From Hyposmocoma kahamanoa (Eukaryota; Arthropoda; Insecta; Lepidoptera; Cosmopterigidae): a DNA stretch of 64,000 bases. The DNA lies in contig NW_020654810.1 in NCBI RefSeq assembly GCF_003589595.1, forward strand, positions 17,200,594 to 17,264,593. Reading direction: 5' to 3'. The position numbers and the translations under genes were made by a program. The notes under the pieces were generated by a model that saw only the letters and a list, made by a program, of their open reading frames with translations, was not told the DNA's origin and searched no databases. Below are positions 11,745 through 21,108 of this stretch, piece after piece (position 1 is the first letter of the stretch; each line of letters opens with the position of its first letter).

Positions 11745-12068
11745 TGAGACCAGCGGGCTCTGGACAGGGACTCCGGAGCCTGCATTGTACGGCCTCACTC
11801 GTCTGGGGGGCGGCTCGGAGGACAACCGACTCGCCCCTCCGTTGGCGCGGGAGCCCTGGCTTAAGCTAGGGCGGCCGGGCGGCGTCGTGGTGAATGTTCA
11901 CTGATCCCACGGCGCCGACTCAACCGGCAAGAGGGAAACCCGGGGGGGGGGTTTTAGTGGGGTAGGCCCTCCAGTCTGGAGGGAGAGTCCCCACATAACC
12001 CCTGAGTCTCCCTGGGCTCAGGGGTATATCCATAAAGATTTCCCTCTCGTCAAAAAAAAAAAAAAAAA
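11745..12068 (+). other. 3' UTR of R1-like element with two hairpins
   Basis: A G-rich run lies near 11940-11951. Two stem-loops precede the poly-A: CCCTCCAGTCTGGAGGG near 11968-11984, and a CCCCTGAG...CTCAGGGG stem near 12000-12025. They may be part of the RNA recognised by the element's own reverse transcriptase, which is inference. Confidence 0.6.
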
Positions 12069-12082
12069 GGTTTGATCACGAT
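12069..12082. repeat. Target site duplication, right copy
   Basis: Exact copy of 11337-11350. Confidence 0.9.
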
Positions 12083-12360
12083 GTTTTTGTTATAGGTTCT
12101 CCGATTTATGTATTAACTGTGAGTCATATGGTTATCATTACAAAAACATGCTGTTCTGTCAATTTACAAATACTGTTCCTATAGACTTTTCTTACAATGG
12201 CGGTAAAGCACATTTATGAATATAGAACCTAAGAATTCGATGCACCTACAAATAGATGGAGTTCTGTGGTTCTTAATGTTAGATATACGTAACTGGTTAA
12301 TGATTTTACCATTTCAGTCAGCCGTGACCATGTAACGGAGCATTTGTGCTCTACGTCCGA

Positions 12361-12583
12361 TTCGTATCTGGGGGTCTACTCTCGATCTCCGTCTGACATC
12401 CGTCCGAAACAATTACTGCAAAATAAGTAATATTTGACCAAATGAAAAGACGCGTGATGCGAATGAAGCTTCACACTTGATATTTGTCTTTTAATTTTGT
12501 CGAATATTACTTATTTGACAGTAATTGTTTCGGACGGATGTCGGACGGAGACCGAGAGTAGACCCCCAGTTCCGAATCCGAGA
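12361..12583. repeat. Fold-back element
   Basis: Arms of about 75-80 bases at 12361-12436 and 12502-12583 are near-perfect reverse complements, sharing GGGGGTCTACTCTCG, ACATCCGTCCGAAACAATTA and AAATAAGTAATATT. The spacer is about 65 bases. A MITE or fold-back element is likely. Confidence 0.8.
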
Positions 12584-12624
12584 AATGACAGTCCGAAATG
12601 TCACAGGGATCATTTCGACCCCTC

Positions 12625-12900
12625 ACACGCAAAGTATCGTATATCGAAATTGCCAAGTTTACAGGGGAGCCTTTTCAAGTTCTGAATTCACTGAAATAAG
12701 CATAATACGTGACTTTAGCATTTCTCACTTTTATTCGGCAAATCTCGTTACTCACATAGAGTATTATAAAATCCTAGATATCGCTTAGATGATCTATTGG
12801 ATGATCACTTTATGTGAGAAACGAGCTTTGCCGATTGAGACGGAGAACTTTAAAACACTCCCCAGTAAATTTACCAATTTCGACATACGATACTTTACGT
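12625..12900. repeat. Second fold-back structure
   Basis: Arms at about 12625-12684 and 12845-12900 match as inverted repeats, with AAAGTATCGTAT and CGAAATTG cores. They may form one larger decayed element with the fold-back just upstream. Confidence 0.7.
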
Positions 12901-13063
12901 AGGAGGAGTCGATTTTCTCTCTGGGTGTACAAGCGACATTCATATTTTCTCCGATTCCAATCGGGCTTAGTGCACAAGCGACATCCGAAGTGGGTTCGAG
13001 TTTTCTAGATTTGTATAGTCTCCGATTCGGAACGATATGAACCGGATGCAGTGCGCCCGGGTC

Positions 13064-13135
13064 CGATCGTTGGTTTGTTTGAAAAAACAAATATAAGTAG
13101 GCGATTTATATCTGAAAAATAGTTTTATTTCCAAT
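13064..13135 (-). repeat. PLE-B terminal repeat fragment
   Basis: CGTTGGTTTGTTTGAAAAAA followed by CAAATATAAG, GCGATTTATATC and GAAAAATAGTTTTATTTCC is the reverse-orientation PLE-B repeat. Confidence 0.75.
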
Positions 13136-13739
13136 AGTGATACACATAATATGAATGAATATACAAGGACCATTAACAACCTAGACTTTCTTGACAGTCA
13201 CAAAGCTTTTAATAATACTACCCCTCCTCACTAACTGCAGCAGTTCAGGTTTTATTCTTAAGCAACTGAGTTAAGCCGCTAATTATTAGCGGCAGCCGCA
13301 GATATCTATTATATATGTCTGCGGTTAATGCGTGCAGTCGTGAGTCACTGCGTGCTGTCGAGACGTCAGCTACAAGCTCGGCTGCAGTCCATGTGAGCAA
13401 CTATTGACATTCTTATAAGGATTTAGATGTGATTTATTGTTTCTAAAACAACTGTTTTGTTTTTGAACGGCAACGATTATTTCAGGGTCTCCTCAACGTA
13501 ATGATGAAACTAAAACTCGGTTGTGGAAAATACTTAAAATATTGTTTTTTGTTTACATTTGTGATCGCAAATTCTACCGCAGAGTAAAGACGGGGATTAC
13601 GGAAAATGAAATGAAAATGAATATGGTTTACTTGCAAGCAAACACGGTATTGGTGATGGTAAAAGTGCATAATACTTGTACAAGCGTGTTGCGCCATTTC
13701 TGACGTGCAAAATTTTACATTATTATGTCATAGCAGTCG
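13136..13739. other. No gene recognised
   Basis: AT-rich sequence with a GC-richer patch at about 13280-13400 of unknown nature. Confidence 0.45.
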
Positions 13740-13877
13740 TTCTAATAAACACTTACAACATTATTCTGTTATCTATCTTTATTATTTATTAATTTATGTC
13801 AATTTTTTGTCATTATTTATGTAAATTATGATATAAAGTTTAATTTACAATATATAATGTATTCTGATCATAATAAT

Positions 13878-14525
13878 TTAAATAAATTTATAAATGAGTA
13901 ATTCTTCTAAACTGCAAAAACAATTATCTAATAATATTTTATACATATAATTTTTAAATTCCCTTTGAGGCATTTGTTTTACATGGTCAGGTATTAAATT
14001 AAACAATTTTATGGACATCTTATAACCATTTTTCATGAAACATGTAGTTTTACTAGAAGCGCCAGTCAAGCGATTTGGAAATCTGGATAAATATGAGTAC
14101 TGTTTTTGTTCGAACAAATTTAGATTACTCTTGACAAACATACAGACCTCAAAAATGTATGTGGTGGGTAGGGTGAGTAACTTGAGCTGCTTGAATAAAG
14201 GTCTACATGATTCGAAGGGTCCGGCTTGGCAAATTGCTCTCACACATTTCTTCTGTAGTACAAAGGCTTTATCAATGTCAACACGATTCCCCCACAATAC
14301 AAGCCTATAACGCAAGGCAGAAGACACGTTGCCATGATAAGCCATTAGCGCGCTCTTTTTATCACATTGTTTGCTCAAGCGACACAATACATAAACAAAT
14401 CTACTGATCTTATTACAAGTCGCCTCTGTTTGTAGATTTAGAGAGAGTATATGAGCTATATGTAGCCTTAAGGGTCTTCCGTTTATGTTGTGGAACTGAT
14501 GGAGCTTGGTTTTAGATAGGTTCAC
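13878..14525 (-). pseudogene. LINE ORF2, C-terminal region after the polymerase
   Basis: A 215-codon open frame, the longest but one in the window. It contains the pattern seen after the polymerase core in jockey/CR1-type ORF2: a YxxxLWGN segment, QKKCVRAICQA, then a CRPLFKQLKLLTLP block and a Phe/Asn-rich tail ending in a stop at 13878. It lies directly downstream, on the same strand, of the FADDS polymerase motif, with stops in between. It is the best-preserved part of the element. Confidence 0.85.
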
Positions 14526-14559
14526 TTGAAGATTGTTTGATTTTAACCATCCTATGATC

Positions 14560-15270
14560 TAGGTAATGGCATGTTTATTTCGTTTGCGTAATCAGCGTTT
14601 TGGTTTTTATGGATGATAACGGCTGAGTCGTCCGCAAACAAGGTGTAAGAGTATTGTATCGCTGCCGGAAGATCATTTATATACAAAAGAAACAGTAGCA
14701 AGCCCTAAATGCTGCCTTGTGGGACTTCAAACATATTTTCTTTAAACTCTGATCTATGCGCGACTTATTCGGATTTAGAATTTACGCTATTTACCTCTAC
14801 GCACTGAGTTCGTCCACTAAGATAGCTTTTATCCACTCGCAAGTCTTCCCTCGGATCCCATACAGCTCAAGTTTTGACAACAAAGTTTCGTGGCATACAA
14901 AGTCAAAAGCTTTACTCATATAAAAAAATACTGAACTTATAGGATATAGGATTTTATCGTTCATTTTTATGGATATTTCGTTAATAAGAGCATAACATGC
15001 TAAAGATGTTGACTTTCCTTTTAGAAACCGTACTGTTCCGGTCGAATTATGTTATGCTTTTTAATAAATGTTGTCAGCCTTTTCAACATTACTTTTTCCC
15101 AAATTTTTGATAATATACGGATCAATGTGATTGGTCGGTAGTTTTTCCATACAATACTTTTCGCCTTGCTTGAATAAGGGCTTGACTACTGACATTTTAA
15201 ATGTAGTGGGAAAAGTTCCGTTAATTGATGATGAGTTTATAAGTTCCGACAATACCGGTGACAATTCGCT
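14560..15270 (-). pseudogene. LINE ORF2, reverse transcriptase domain
   Basis: Minus-strand reading gives the fingers region (PVLSELINSS, GTFPTTFKMSVVKPLFKQG at about 15160-15260), then VPQGSI at 14708-14725 and LFADDSAVI with the catalytic FADDS at 14624-14638. The FADD box holds the polymerase metal-binding aspartates. A stop follows VPQGSI directly, and several frameshifts lie between the motifs, so no active enzyme can be made. Confidence 0.85.
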
Positions 15271-15780
15271 TGCGCAATGTTTAATTATTTTTGACTTAGA
15301 TTATCATAGCCAGTAGCAATGGAGTTGTTTAATGATTTAATTAATGTTATTATTTCATTTTCATCTGTTGGCGCAACAAACATAGACGAATCAATATTTT
15401 TGATGAGGCTATAGAGTATATAGCTATGTGGTTATTTATTGTTTGTTAAATTGTCTTTTATCTTTGTCTTGAATTATTGTCCGCAATGCTCGGCATTTAT
15501 TCTTCGCATTACTTAAATATTTCATATTGTTAAGTTTTTTCGCTTTATTTATATAATATGTCTTTAGTAAATTATTGTATTCCTTGTATTTCATTTTATT
15601 TGATTTATTTTTATAGTAAGATATACGTAACACGCGATTCTTTGCGCATGATTTTCGTATACCCCTCGCGAGCCATATTAACTTTGCATGGCATGTACTT
15701 TTTGATTTTAATTTTAATATTGGGAAGCATAAATTGGAAAAAAAGCTGTAATTGATTATGGAAATCAGTAAAAAGTCGTT
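15270..15780 (-). pseudogene. LINE ORF2 linker between endonuclease and RT
   Basis: A 65-codon minus frame (15436-15633) is Lys/Asn/Tyr-rich (for example YNNLLKTYYINKAKKLN), as expected for the linker before the polymerase. It fits only by position. Confidence 0.55.
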
Positions 15781-16580
15781 TTATATTATCTGATAGTAGG
15801 ATATTAGACCATGGATAGTTCGCAACGAAATATTTAATTTTGCAATATTCTCATGTATATAATCTCTTCTTGTCTCATACCAATACTTAACAGGTGGTTC
15901 TACCAATGGTACTGGTACCGTCAGTATTTGAGCAGTGTCATGGTCAGATAGACTTAATGTTGCAGTTGTGCCAATGGCTTCTTTTATGTTACTTGCAAAA
16001 TGGTCGATACATGATAAATCTTGCCGTGTGGGAGTATTAATATTCAATGTAAGTTTATGATTACCTAAAATTCCATTTAATCGTTTCGTAAGCTTTAGCA
16101 TTTCTGGTTTACTGCTCAAAGTATCAATGTTCGAGTCACCTGTTAAAATTATTTTGTTCTTAGTTTTTTGTTTAATTCTATCAAGTAGGTTTACTAATTT
16201 TTTAAAAATTCGTCAATGTTTAATTTTAGTATACTAGGAACTCTATAAATAGATTAATGTTGTGGTTCACAATCTCCAGTCCACAGTTTTCAAAAGTGAA
16301 TTGTGAAGCCATTTGTTTGACAAATAGTAATTCTTTCACTTCAACGAAATTTCCATGTTATAATATGCATCCCACGTGGGTTTCTTTTTGTTTTTCTCTC
16401 TCTACGGAATGAATGGTCACGTGAGATGAATATTTCAGATAGGCATACTATATCCATTACATTTTGGTTATTTGATATGTCACTAATAGCAACATTTAAC
16501 AAGTCTTCCTTACACATGAATCCCTAAATATTTTGATGAATAATTTTCAAAGTGCCAATGTTTTCATTATTAACGAAAAA
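15781..16580 (-). pseudogene. LINE ORF2, APE-type endonuclease domain
   Basis: Minus-strand fragments read LKIIHQNI (16528-16549, the Asn-containing start motif), MDIVCLSE (catalytic Glu region), TGDSNID (16123-16140) and LSDHDTA (15934-15948, the catalytic Asp-His pair). These are the ordered motifs of exonuclease/endonuclease/phosphatase-fold nucleases that nick the target DNA. Frameshifts and stops interrupt the domain. Confidence 0.85.
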
Positions 16581-16639
16581 AACTGTTATTAGCTTCAAAT
16601 GTGCTCTTTGACCTTAATCTCGGTATATTTTCTGTGTTC

Positions 16640-16855
16640 ATTATTTTAATAATTGGGTAATAAATAATAAAGCAGAGACTTTTGGTAAGGGCCTTTTATG
16701 ATATTCATTTTACCAGATGTTTGCAAGAACTGTCTGATTTTATTGGGTTTTGGGACAAATGCTTTGCTGGTTATGGTAGGTACATAAGATTTTAAGTCTC
16801 CTGTAGGGTTTGGGAGCATGCTTTGTTTGCGGTAAAACTAGTTGGCACCTACGAT
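16640..16855 (-). pseudogene. Possible LINE ORF1 C-terminal remnant
   Basis: Minus reading is open for about 60 residues (KSYVPTITSKAFVPKPNK, then KMNIIKGPYQKSLLYYLL) and ends just upstream of the endonuclease. Its position suggests the end of ORF1. I recognise no zinc knuckle. Confidence 0.3.
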
Positions 16856-16860
16856 GGCAT

Positions 16861-18536
16861 AAAGAAACATTTCATATTGTATTATTAAAAATAGCTTAAA
16901 TGTTAGGAAAACGTCAATGATTAACGTTGTGTGGAAAAATTGATTACACTGAACCAATTTCCTGAAAGTTCGTTGGTTTTCGCGACTGTTACACTGACAA
17001 GACAATGGAACCTGCAAAGAACCCGAAATTTCGACTTTATGTCAACTAAATTTGAAAAAAAAAATTAGGTACTTATTAGTTTAACAGGAAAGCAAAAAGT
17101 TAGTAAGTACCTAGAGATACCTTGTTTTTTACCTACGCAGTGGATTCCAAGATAGGCGGGTTGGACCATTAGTACTTTTAAACAATGACAGATGCTTAAA
17201 TGAGTTCAAAGAACACTGATGAATTCCACTCTAGCGTGTTATTTAAAATGTTCTGTTCGACCAAAACGTTCAGGTAATAACTTCTGCCAACGTGTAAACA
17301 CGGGTGCATTTCTTTGCCACCCAGAGCAACGTAAACGCCTTTGAACTAGGGTGAATTTCACCTTTACGATTATACAAATTAGGACGAAATTTGTCAGTTG
17401 ATGTTAACGAGATGTTGGTTTATCGAGGTAAGAAATGTATTCGTATTCTATTTTTGGCTGCGGTAGGCGGTCGCTCGAATGCACCGCGGTTTTTTTAACC
17501 TTTTTAAAGAGCTTTTTGTTACTCGAGGCTATGTCTGGATTTAGCCTGTGTTTCCGGCTATTGTGCCAGTTTTAAATTAAAAATTCTACAGGCCTTAAAT
17601 TTTTATCGGGAACTAATTAATTAAATTGACTTCATTCTAACAAGGTATTTTTATAAATAACAATATACTTGCTTAAAGTACATAAAGTAAACTCACAAAT
17701 CTAAATAGTACTAGTAAACGAGGGTTCATCAAATCACTAAAGGCAGTAATTATGTTGGTAAATTATGAGAATTGATTCCGGCTATTGCCCCAGACTTCAT
17801 ATAAACAAATCTATTTGACCTCGCTTGGTACTAGCAGCTCCATCTATCGCCATCTATGTGAACGATTTAGTCTACGCCTAACGTTCATTGGCCAAAACAG
17901 AAATTATCGTCGTTGTGACATCCGAGATGGTGCTATGTCCTACGCGTAAAGAGTGAAAGAGATAGAAGAACAACAAACAACGAAGCCATCGATTCGGAGG
18001 TCACCCAGAGCGCATGTCAAGTGCACTTTGATAAAAATAACAGAGTTCGCGTGGACAAGGCTGCGTCTACGAAGGAGTACACGGTAAACAAAAGAACTAT
18101 TTGAAAGGAAATTGAAATCGATTTCCCCTCACCGCTCTCCCCGTTTCATTGTTGTCGATAATGCCGCTATCTTTCGATTCTTTTATTTGTTCGCGTAAGT
18201 TCTTGAATGTATATGTATTAAACAGTAATTTTAGGTTACCGACTGTTAGATACTATTATTGCTAGAAAGTCTGTGTTATTTTCCTCATAAAATAATAAAT
18301 TATAAACTTTTTTATTTGTACCAACTTGGATCATTGGTGTTAGTTTAGCTACTTATACTATTGTTCGTTACATACAAACACAATAACAACATCTATACTG
18401 ATCAACAAAAAAAAGAATAATTGAACCAATTCAATTACATTATAAATTTCAACATATTTTATATTACAATTTAATAACCAACTAATTATCGGACAAATTA
18501 CATGATTGAATTCTAAATAGCATTGAAATGGTTTAC
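16861..18536. other. No gene recognised; possible regulatory patch
   Basis: The first kilobase is plain AT-rich sequence. About 17820-18200 is GC-richer and ends in a donor-like CGCGTAAGT at 18192-18200. This could be an untranslated 5' exon with its promoter, or repeat debris. There is no supporting coding sequence. Confidence 0.3.
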
Positions 18537-18751
18537 CTATATGGACCCTGCCGCAATAAGCAAGACACAGGCAGCCGAGACGTTCAGGATGTTGTTAGTG
18601 CTTGCACCTATTCTGCGCGCCAGAGACATGCAGCTTTTGAGTAATGGTATCGAAACCCACCGCTTACACATCCCTGACTCGCTGCAGCAGCGAGGCAGCC
18701 TCAGCAACGACCTGAACGCGTTGTTGTACTGCATACGTACAGCGTTGACAC
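18537..18751 (-). pseudogene. Non-LTR reverse transcriptase C-terminal fragment
   Basis: The minus frame reads MQYNNAFRSLLRLPRCCS, then SGM, then LARRIGASTNNILNV. This is a conserved pattern near the end of insect non-LTR ORF2 proteins (QYNNAFR..LLRLPR..SASGM...RR..ASTN.IL). The MITE at 18752-19219 cuts its upstream side; the codons for VN lie in the target duplication and continue at 19220. Confidence 0.7.
18744..18751. repeat. 8-bp target duplication, left
   Basis: GTTGACAC, repeated at 19220-19227 on the other side of the MITE. Confidence 0.85.
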
Positions 18752-19219
18752 AGTCGAGTATATAACCAGGAATAGAGACGAAATAAGGGCCATATATTCC
18801 TGGTAGCACATTAGCGATACAGTTCTTATAAATATCAACTCTCGTTTGCACTGAAATACAGACAGGCCAACTACTGACCTGTGCGTACGTCTCCGTATAT
18901 TCCAAAAAATATTCTGTATTTATTGTAATAAAGATAATTTCTCTGCCGTGCAGTTCTATTCGGTGGTGTGGGAAAAACAGCAAAACATCTAATTACAAAA
19001 AAAATGAAATATTAAATATGTAATTTTACAATTTTCGTCCATTATAGCAAAGCTCAAGTTAACTGGTCGATTTGAAGTGAAACAGTTGACGACACCCGTC
19101 AATTATTTCAAACTCGGGCTAGCCAATCGGAGCGCAGTTGTCACAATAATGATATGGCAGAATAGTTTTCAAACAAATTAAATGACATTTCGTCTCTATT
19201 TCTGGTTATATACTCGATG
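18752..19219. mobile_element. hAT-like MITE, copy 1
   Basis: A 468-bp element with inverted ends of about 33 bases (right end reads ATTTCGTCTCTATTTCTGG then TTATATACTCGATG), flanked by GTTGACAC. No transposase is encoded. Copies 2 (51944) and 3 (60267) have the same ends and each has its own 8-bp duplication. hAT and P superfamilies both make 8-bp duplications; CA-starting ends and T at duplication position 2 lean towards hAT. It interrupts a retrotransposon fragment. Confidence 0.9.
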
Positions 19220-19227
19220 GTTGACAC
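19220..19227. repeat. 8-bp target duplication, right
   Basis: GTTGACAC, identical to 18744-18751. Confidence 0.85.
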
Positions 19228-20059
19228 CTATGAGACACGTGAGTGGATTCGTACATTGTAAATTAGTTCTAATGTAACTCCTGTATTCTATATTACAGTG
19301 CGTAGGATTTACATTGGAGCTAATTGATTCATGTTTAAAATAATTTTTCATTCTGCATACCTACTCACAAAAACGTCAGAGGCGTGAGAGCTTCTTAGAC
19401 TTTATTTTTTTCCATCCTGTAAGGAGAACTTAGACTATGGAACTATTTTTCCCATCTTCTAAGCGTGTGACGGAACTAAAATAGTTTTTTTTTAAATTTT
19501 CTATGGAATAATGGCCTTTGAATATCGAACATAAATTTTGAACTGAGTTTCACAACTCAGCCAGACCAAAAAGATCGAAGGAAGTACAAAACTTTTAAAA
19601 ATAATTGTATCTGGCTCTATTAGTAATCTAGTTTAGTAGTAGGGTACACGTCGATGCATTGAAAAAAAAACAATCTCCAATTCGACTCGAATCTGGCGTT
19701 TTGTTAATGTTTTGTTTAAATTGAGCTAAAACCCATTAACGCCTGAATTCGAGGGCAAAAACTATTTACAACTACATATTTGTTCTAAATTTTGTTCTTT
19801 AATGATATTATTACAAAATGTTTAGTGCTTTCGTATCTAGACGATTCGATTTACCTTCCTGTTGAATCGATTTGTTTGAAAATCGCATTGAAATAAATCG
19901 ATACAGAAAATCGTTAGATCGTATGCTCTCACAAGATTGCCAGGGTATTTATTGTGTGGAGTTATTTCTTTTTGTCTATAAAAGATTTTTGCATTGAAAT
20001 GTGTAATAATTATGGAATTACCTATACCAAACTCCGTATTTACCGTTTTTGCTCACAAT
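19228..20059. other. No gene recognised
   Basis: AT-rich. It includes a motif CTTAGACTATGG...CATCTTCTAAG (about 19426-19465) that recurs near 22078-22170. Confidence 0.5.
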
Positions 20060-20067
20060 TTTGGGCA
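20060..20067. repeat. 8-bp target duplication, left
   Basis: TTTGGGCA, repeated at 20454-20461. Confidence 0.85.
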
Positions 20068-20453
20068 CTTAGAATAATAACGCATAGAAACCTAGTCCGC
20101 ACACGCTAAGTGAGGCAAATTAAAGCGCGCCCAATGGGCCTACACGAGCGGGCGGGCCTTCAGTGCTCAAGGTCAACTTGCACCGCGAACAGATCAAGAA
20201 TTTTAGCTAAAAATGACGAACTGTGCGGTAAATGAGTGTAAAAATATGTCAGACAAACAAAATAGATACTAACATCACATTCCACAAGGAAGTAACGCGT
20301 TTCAACTTGTATTTTTATATAAATATTCACTAAAACCAACTAAAACCGAAAATTAACCTACTACTAAAACTAGCCTACATGAATTTGATTATTGCCTCAC
20401 TTGTGACAGTTCGTTTGATATGAAACTATCATTCTATGCGTTATTATTCTAAG
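20068..20453 (+). mobile_element. P-element-like relic with THAP start
   Basis: A 386-bp element with perfect 22-bp terminal inverted repeats (starting CTTAGAATAATAACGCAT; right copy 20432-20453) and exact 8-bp duplications TTTGGGCA. Subterminal GTGAGGCAA boxes near each end are also inverted. Inside, an ATG at 20213 opens a THAP-like peptide. P elements have short inverted ends, 8-bp duplications and a THAP DNA-binding domain at the transposase N-terminus, so the combination is telling. It is an internally deleted, non-autonomous copy. Confidence 0.8.
20213..20300 (+). pseudogene. THAP zinc-finger N-terminal remnant
   Basis: From the ATG the frame reads MTNCAVNECKNMSDKQNRY and then stops. 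One frame over, the next codons read NITFHKEV. THAP domains start with C-x2-4-C, followed later by a conserved FHxFP-like motif that includes the zinc-binding His. Both Cys and a TFHK are visible, joined by a frameshift. Only the first third of the domain is present, and the DNA-binding and catalytic parts are gone. Confidence 0.7.
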
Positions 20454-20461
20454 TTTGGGCA
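20454..20461. repeat. 8-bp target duplication, right
   Basis: TTTGGGCA, identical to 20060-20067. Confidence 0.85.
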
Positions 20462-20948
20462 CAAATGGGTTACACCCGGTTAAGACTTGGGCTGGTTTAT
20501 TGGGTTTTAACCCACTGCTCTTCTCTAATCGCAATGGATTCTCGATTAAATAGGTAGGAATATACCGAGTACAAAAGTATCAATTTGTTATACAAAAATG
20601 TTGTCCCTCTCCAAAGGTCACACAGAAAATTTTGTGAAGCATTTCTCCTTCTAACGTTGCAATTAAGACATAAGACAATAAGTAAGTTATACGCGTTTAT
20701 TGAATCACATTATGACACTTCCCTCTATTTTGGAACATGAGATTTTGAACGTATTAATTTGTCTGATTGTTTCGTTGCAACCTTTTCGTATTTCGCAATA
20801 ATTGCCGCATTAGAAAAACGTTTTTATTTTTTCGCTATACAAAATAATTTAATGCGATTCGTCATCACTGGGTTAAAATCATGTCGATGTAACATATTGC
20901 CAAGTAGCGTGTGTCGAAGTTCAATTTTAGAGTCTTAGGGTCGTAGGG
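20462..20948. other. No gene recognised
   Basis: AT-rich sequence without recognisable features. Confidence 0.5.
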
Positions 20949-21108
20949 CCGTATTCCAGAACTCTACTCAATGCTCAAGTCAGGATTTGAGTATGGTTTA
21001 AAGCACTCGAAATCATACTCAAAACCCTGCCATTAGGGTCGTATTTCCAGTGCTTGAAATCATACTCATATCCTGACTTGAGCATTGAGTATACTTCTAG
21101 AATACGAC
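20949..21108. repeat. Fold-back repeat
   Basis: Arms at about 20949-21013 and 21045-21108 are imperfect reverse complements sharing ACTCAATGCTCAAGTCAGGA and GAGTATG. A MITE-like hairpin element with almost no internal sequence. Confidence 0.8.

Larger units (their letters stand above)
11351..12068 (+). mobile_element. 5'-truncated R1-clade non-LTR retrotransposon
   Basis: A 718-bp insertion bounded by a 14-bp direct repeat. It holds the last part of ORF2, a GC-rich 3' UTR and a 17-base poly-A (12052-12068). Composition is far more GC-rich than the host DNA. Truncation at the 5' end, poly-A and a target duplication are the hallmarks of target-primed reverse transcription. The intact duplication and clean reading frame suggest a fairly young insertion. 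Confidence 0.9.
13740..16860 (-). mobile_element. Decayed APE-type non-LTR retrotransposon
   Basis: Read on the minus strand, about 3.1 kb carries in order a possible ORF1 tail, an apurinic-type endonuclease, a reverse transcriptase and a C-terminal region, all crossed by stops and frameshifts. This is the order expected of jockey/CR1-group LINE elements; the exact clade cannot be set by eye. The 5' and 3' borders are approximate and no target duplication was found. The AT-rich DNA at 13740-13877 is probably its 3' UTR. Confidence 0.85.
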
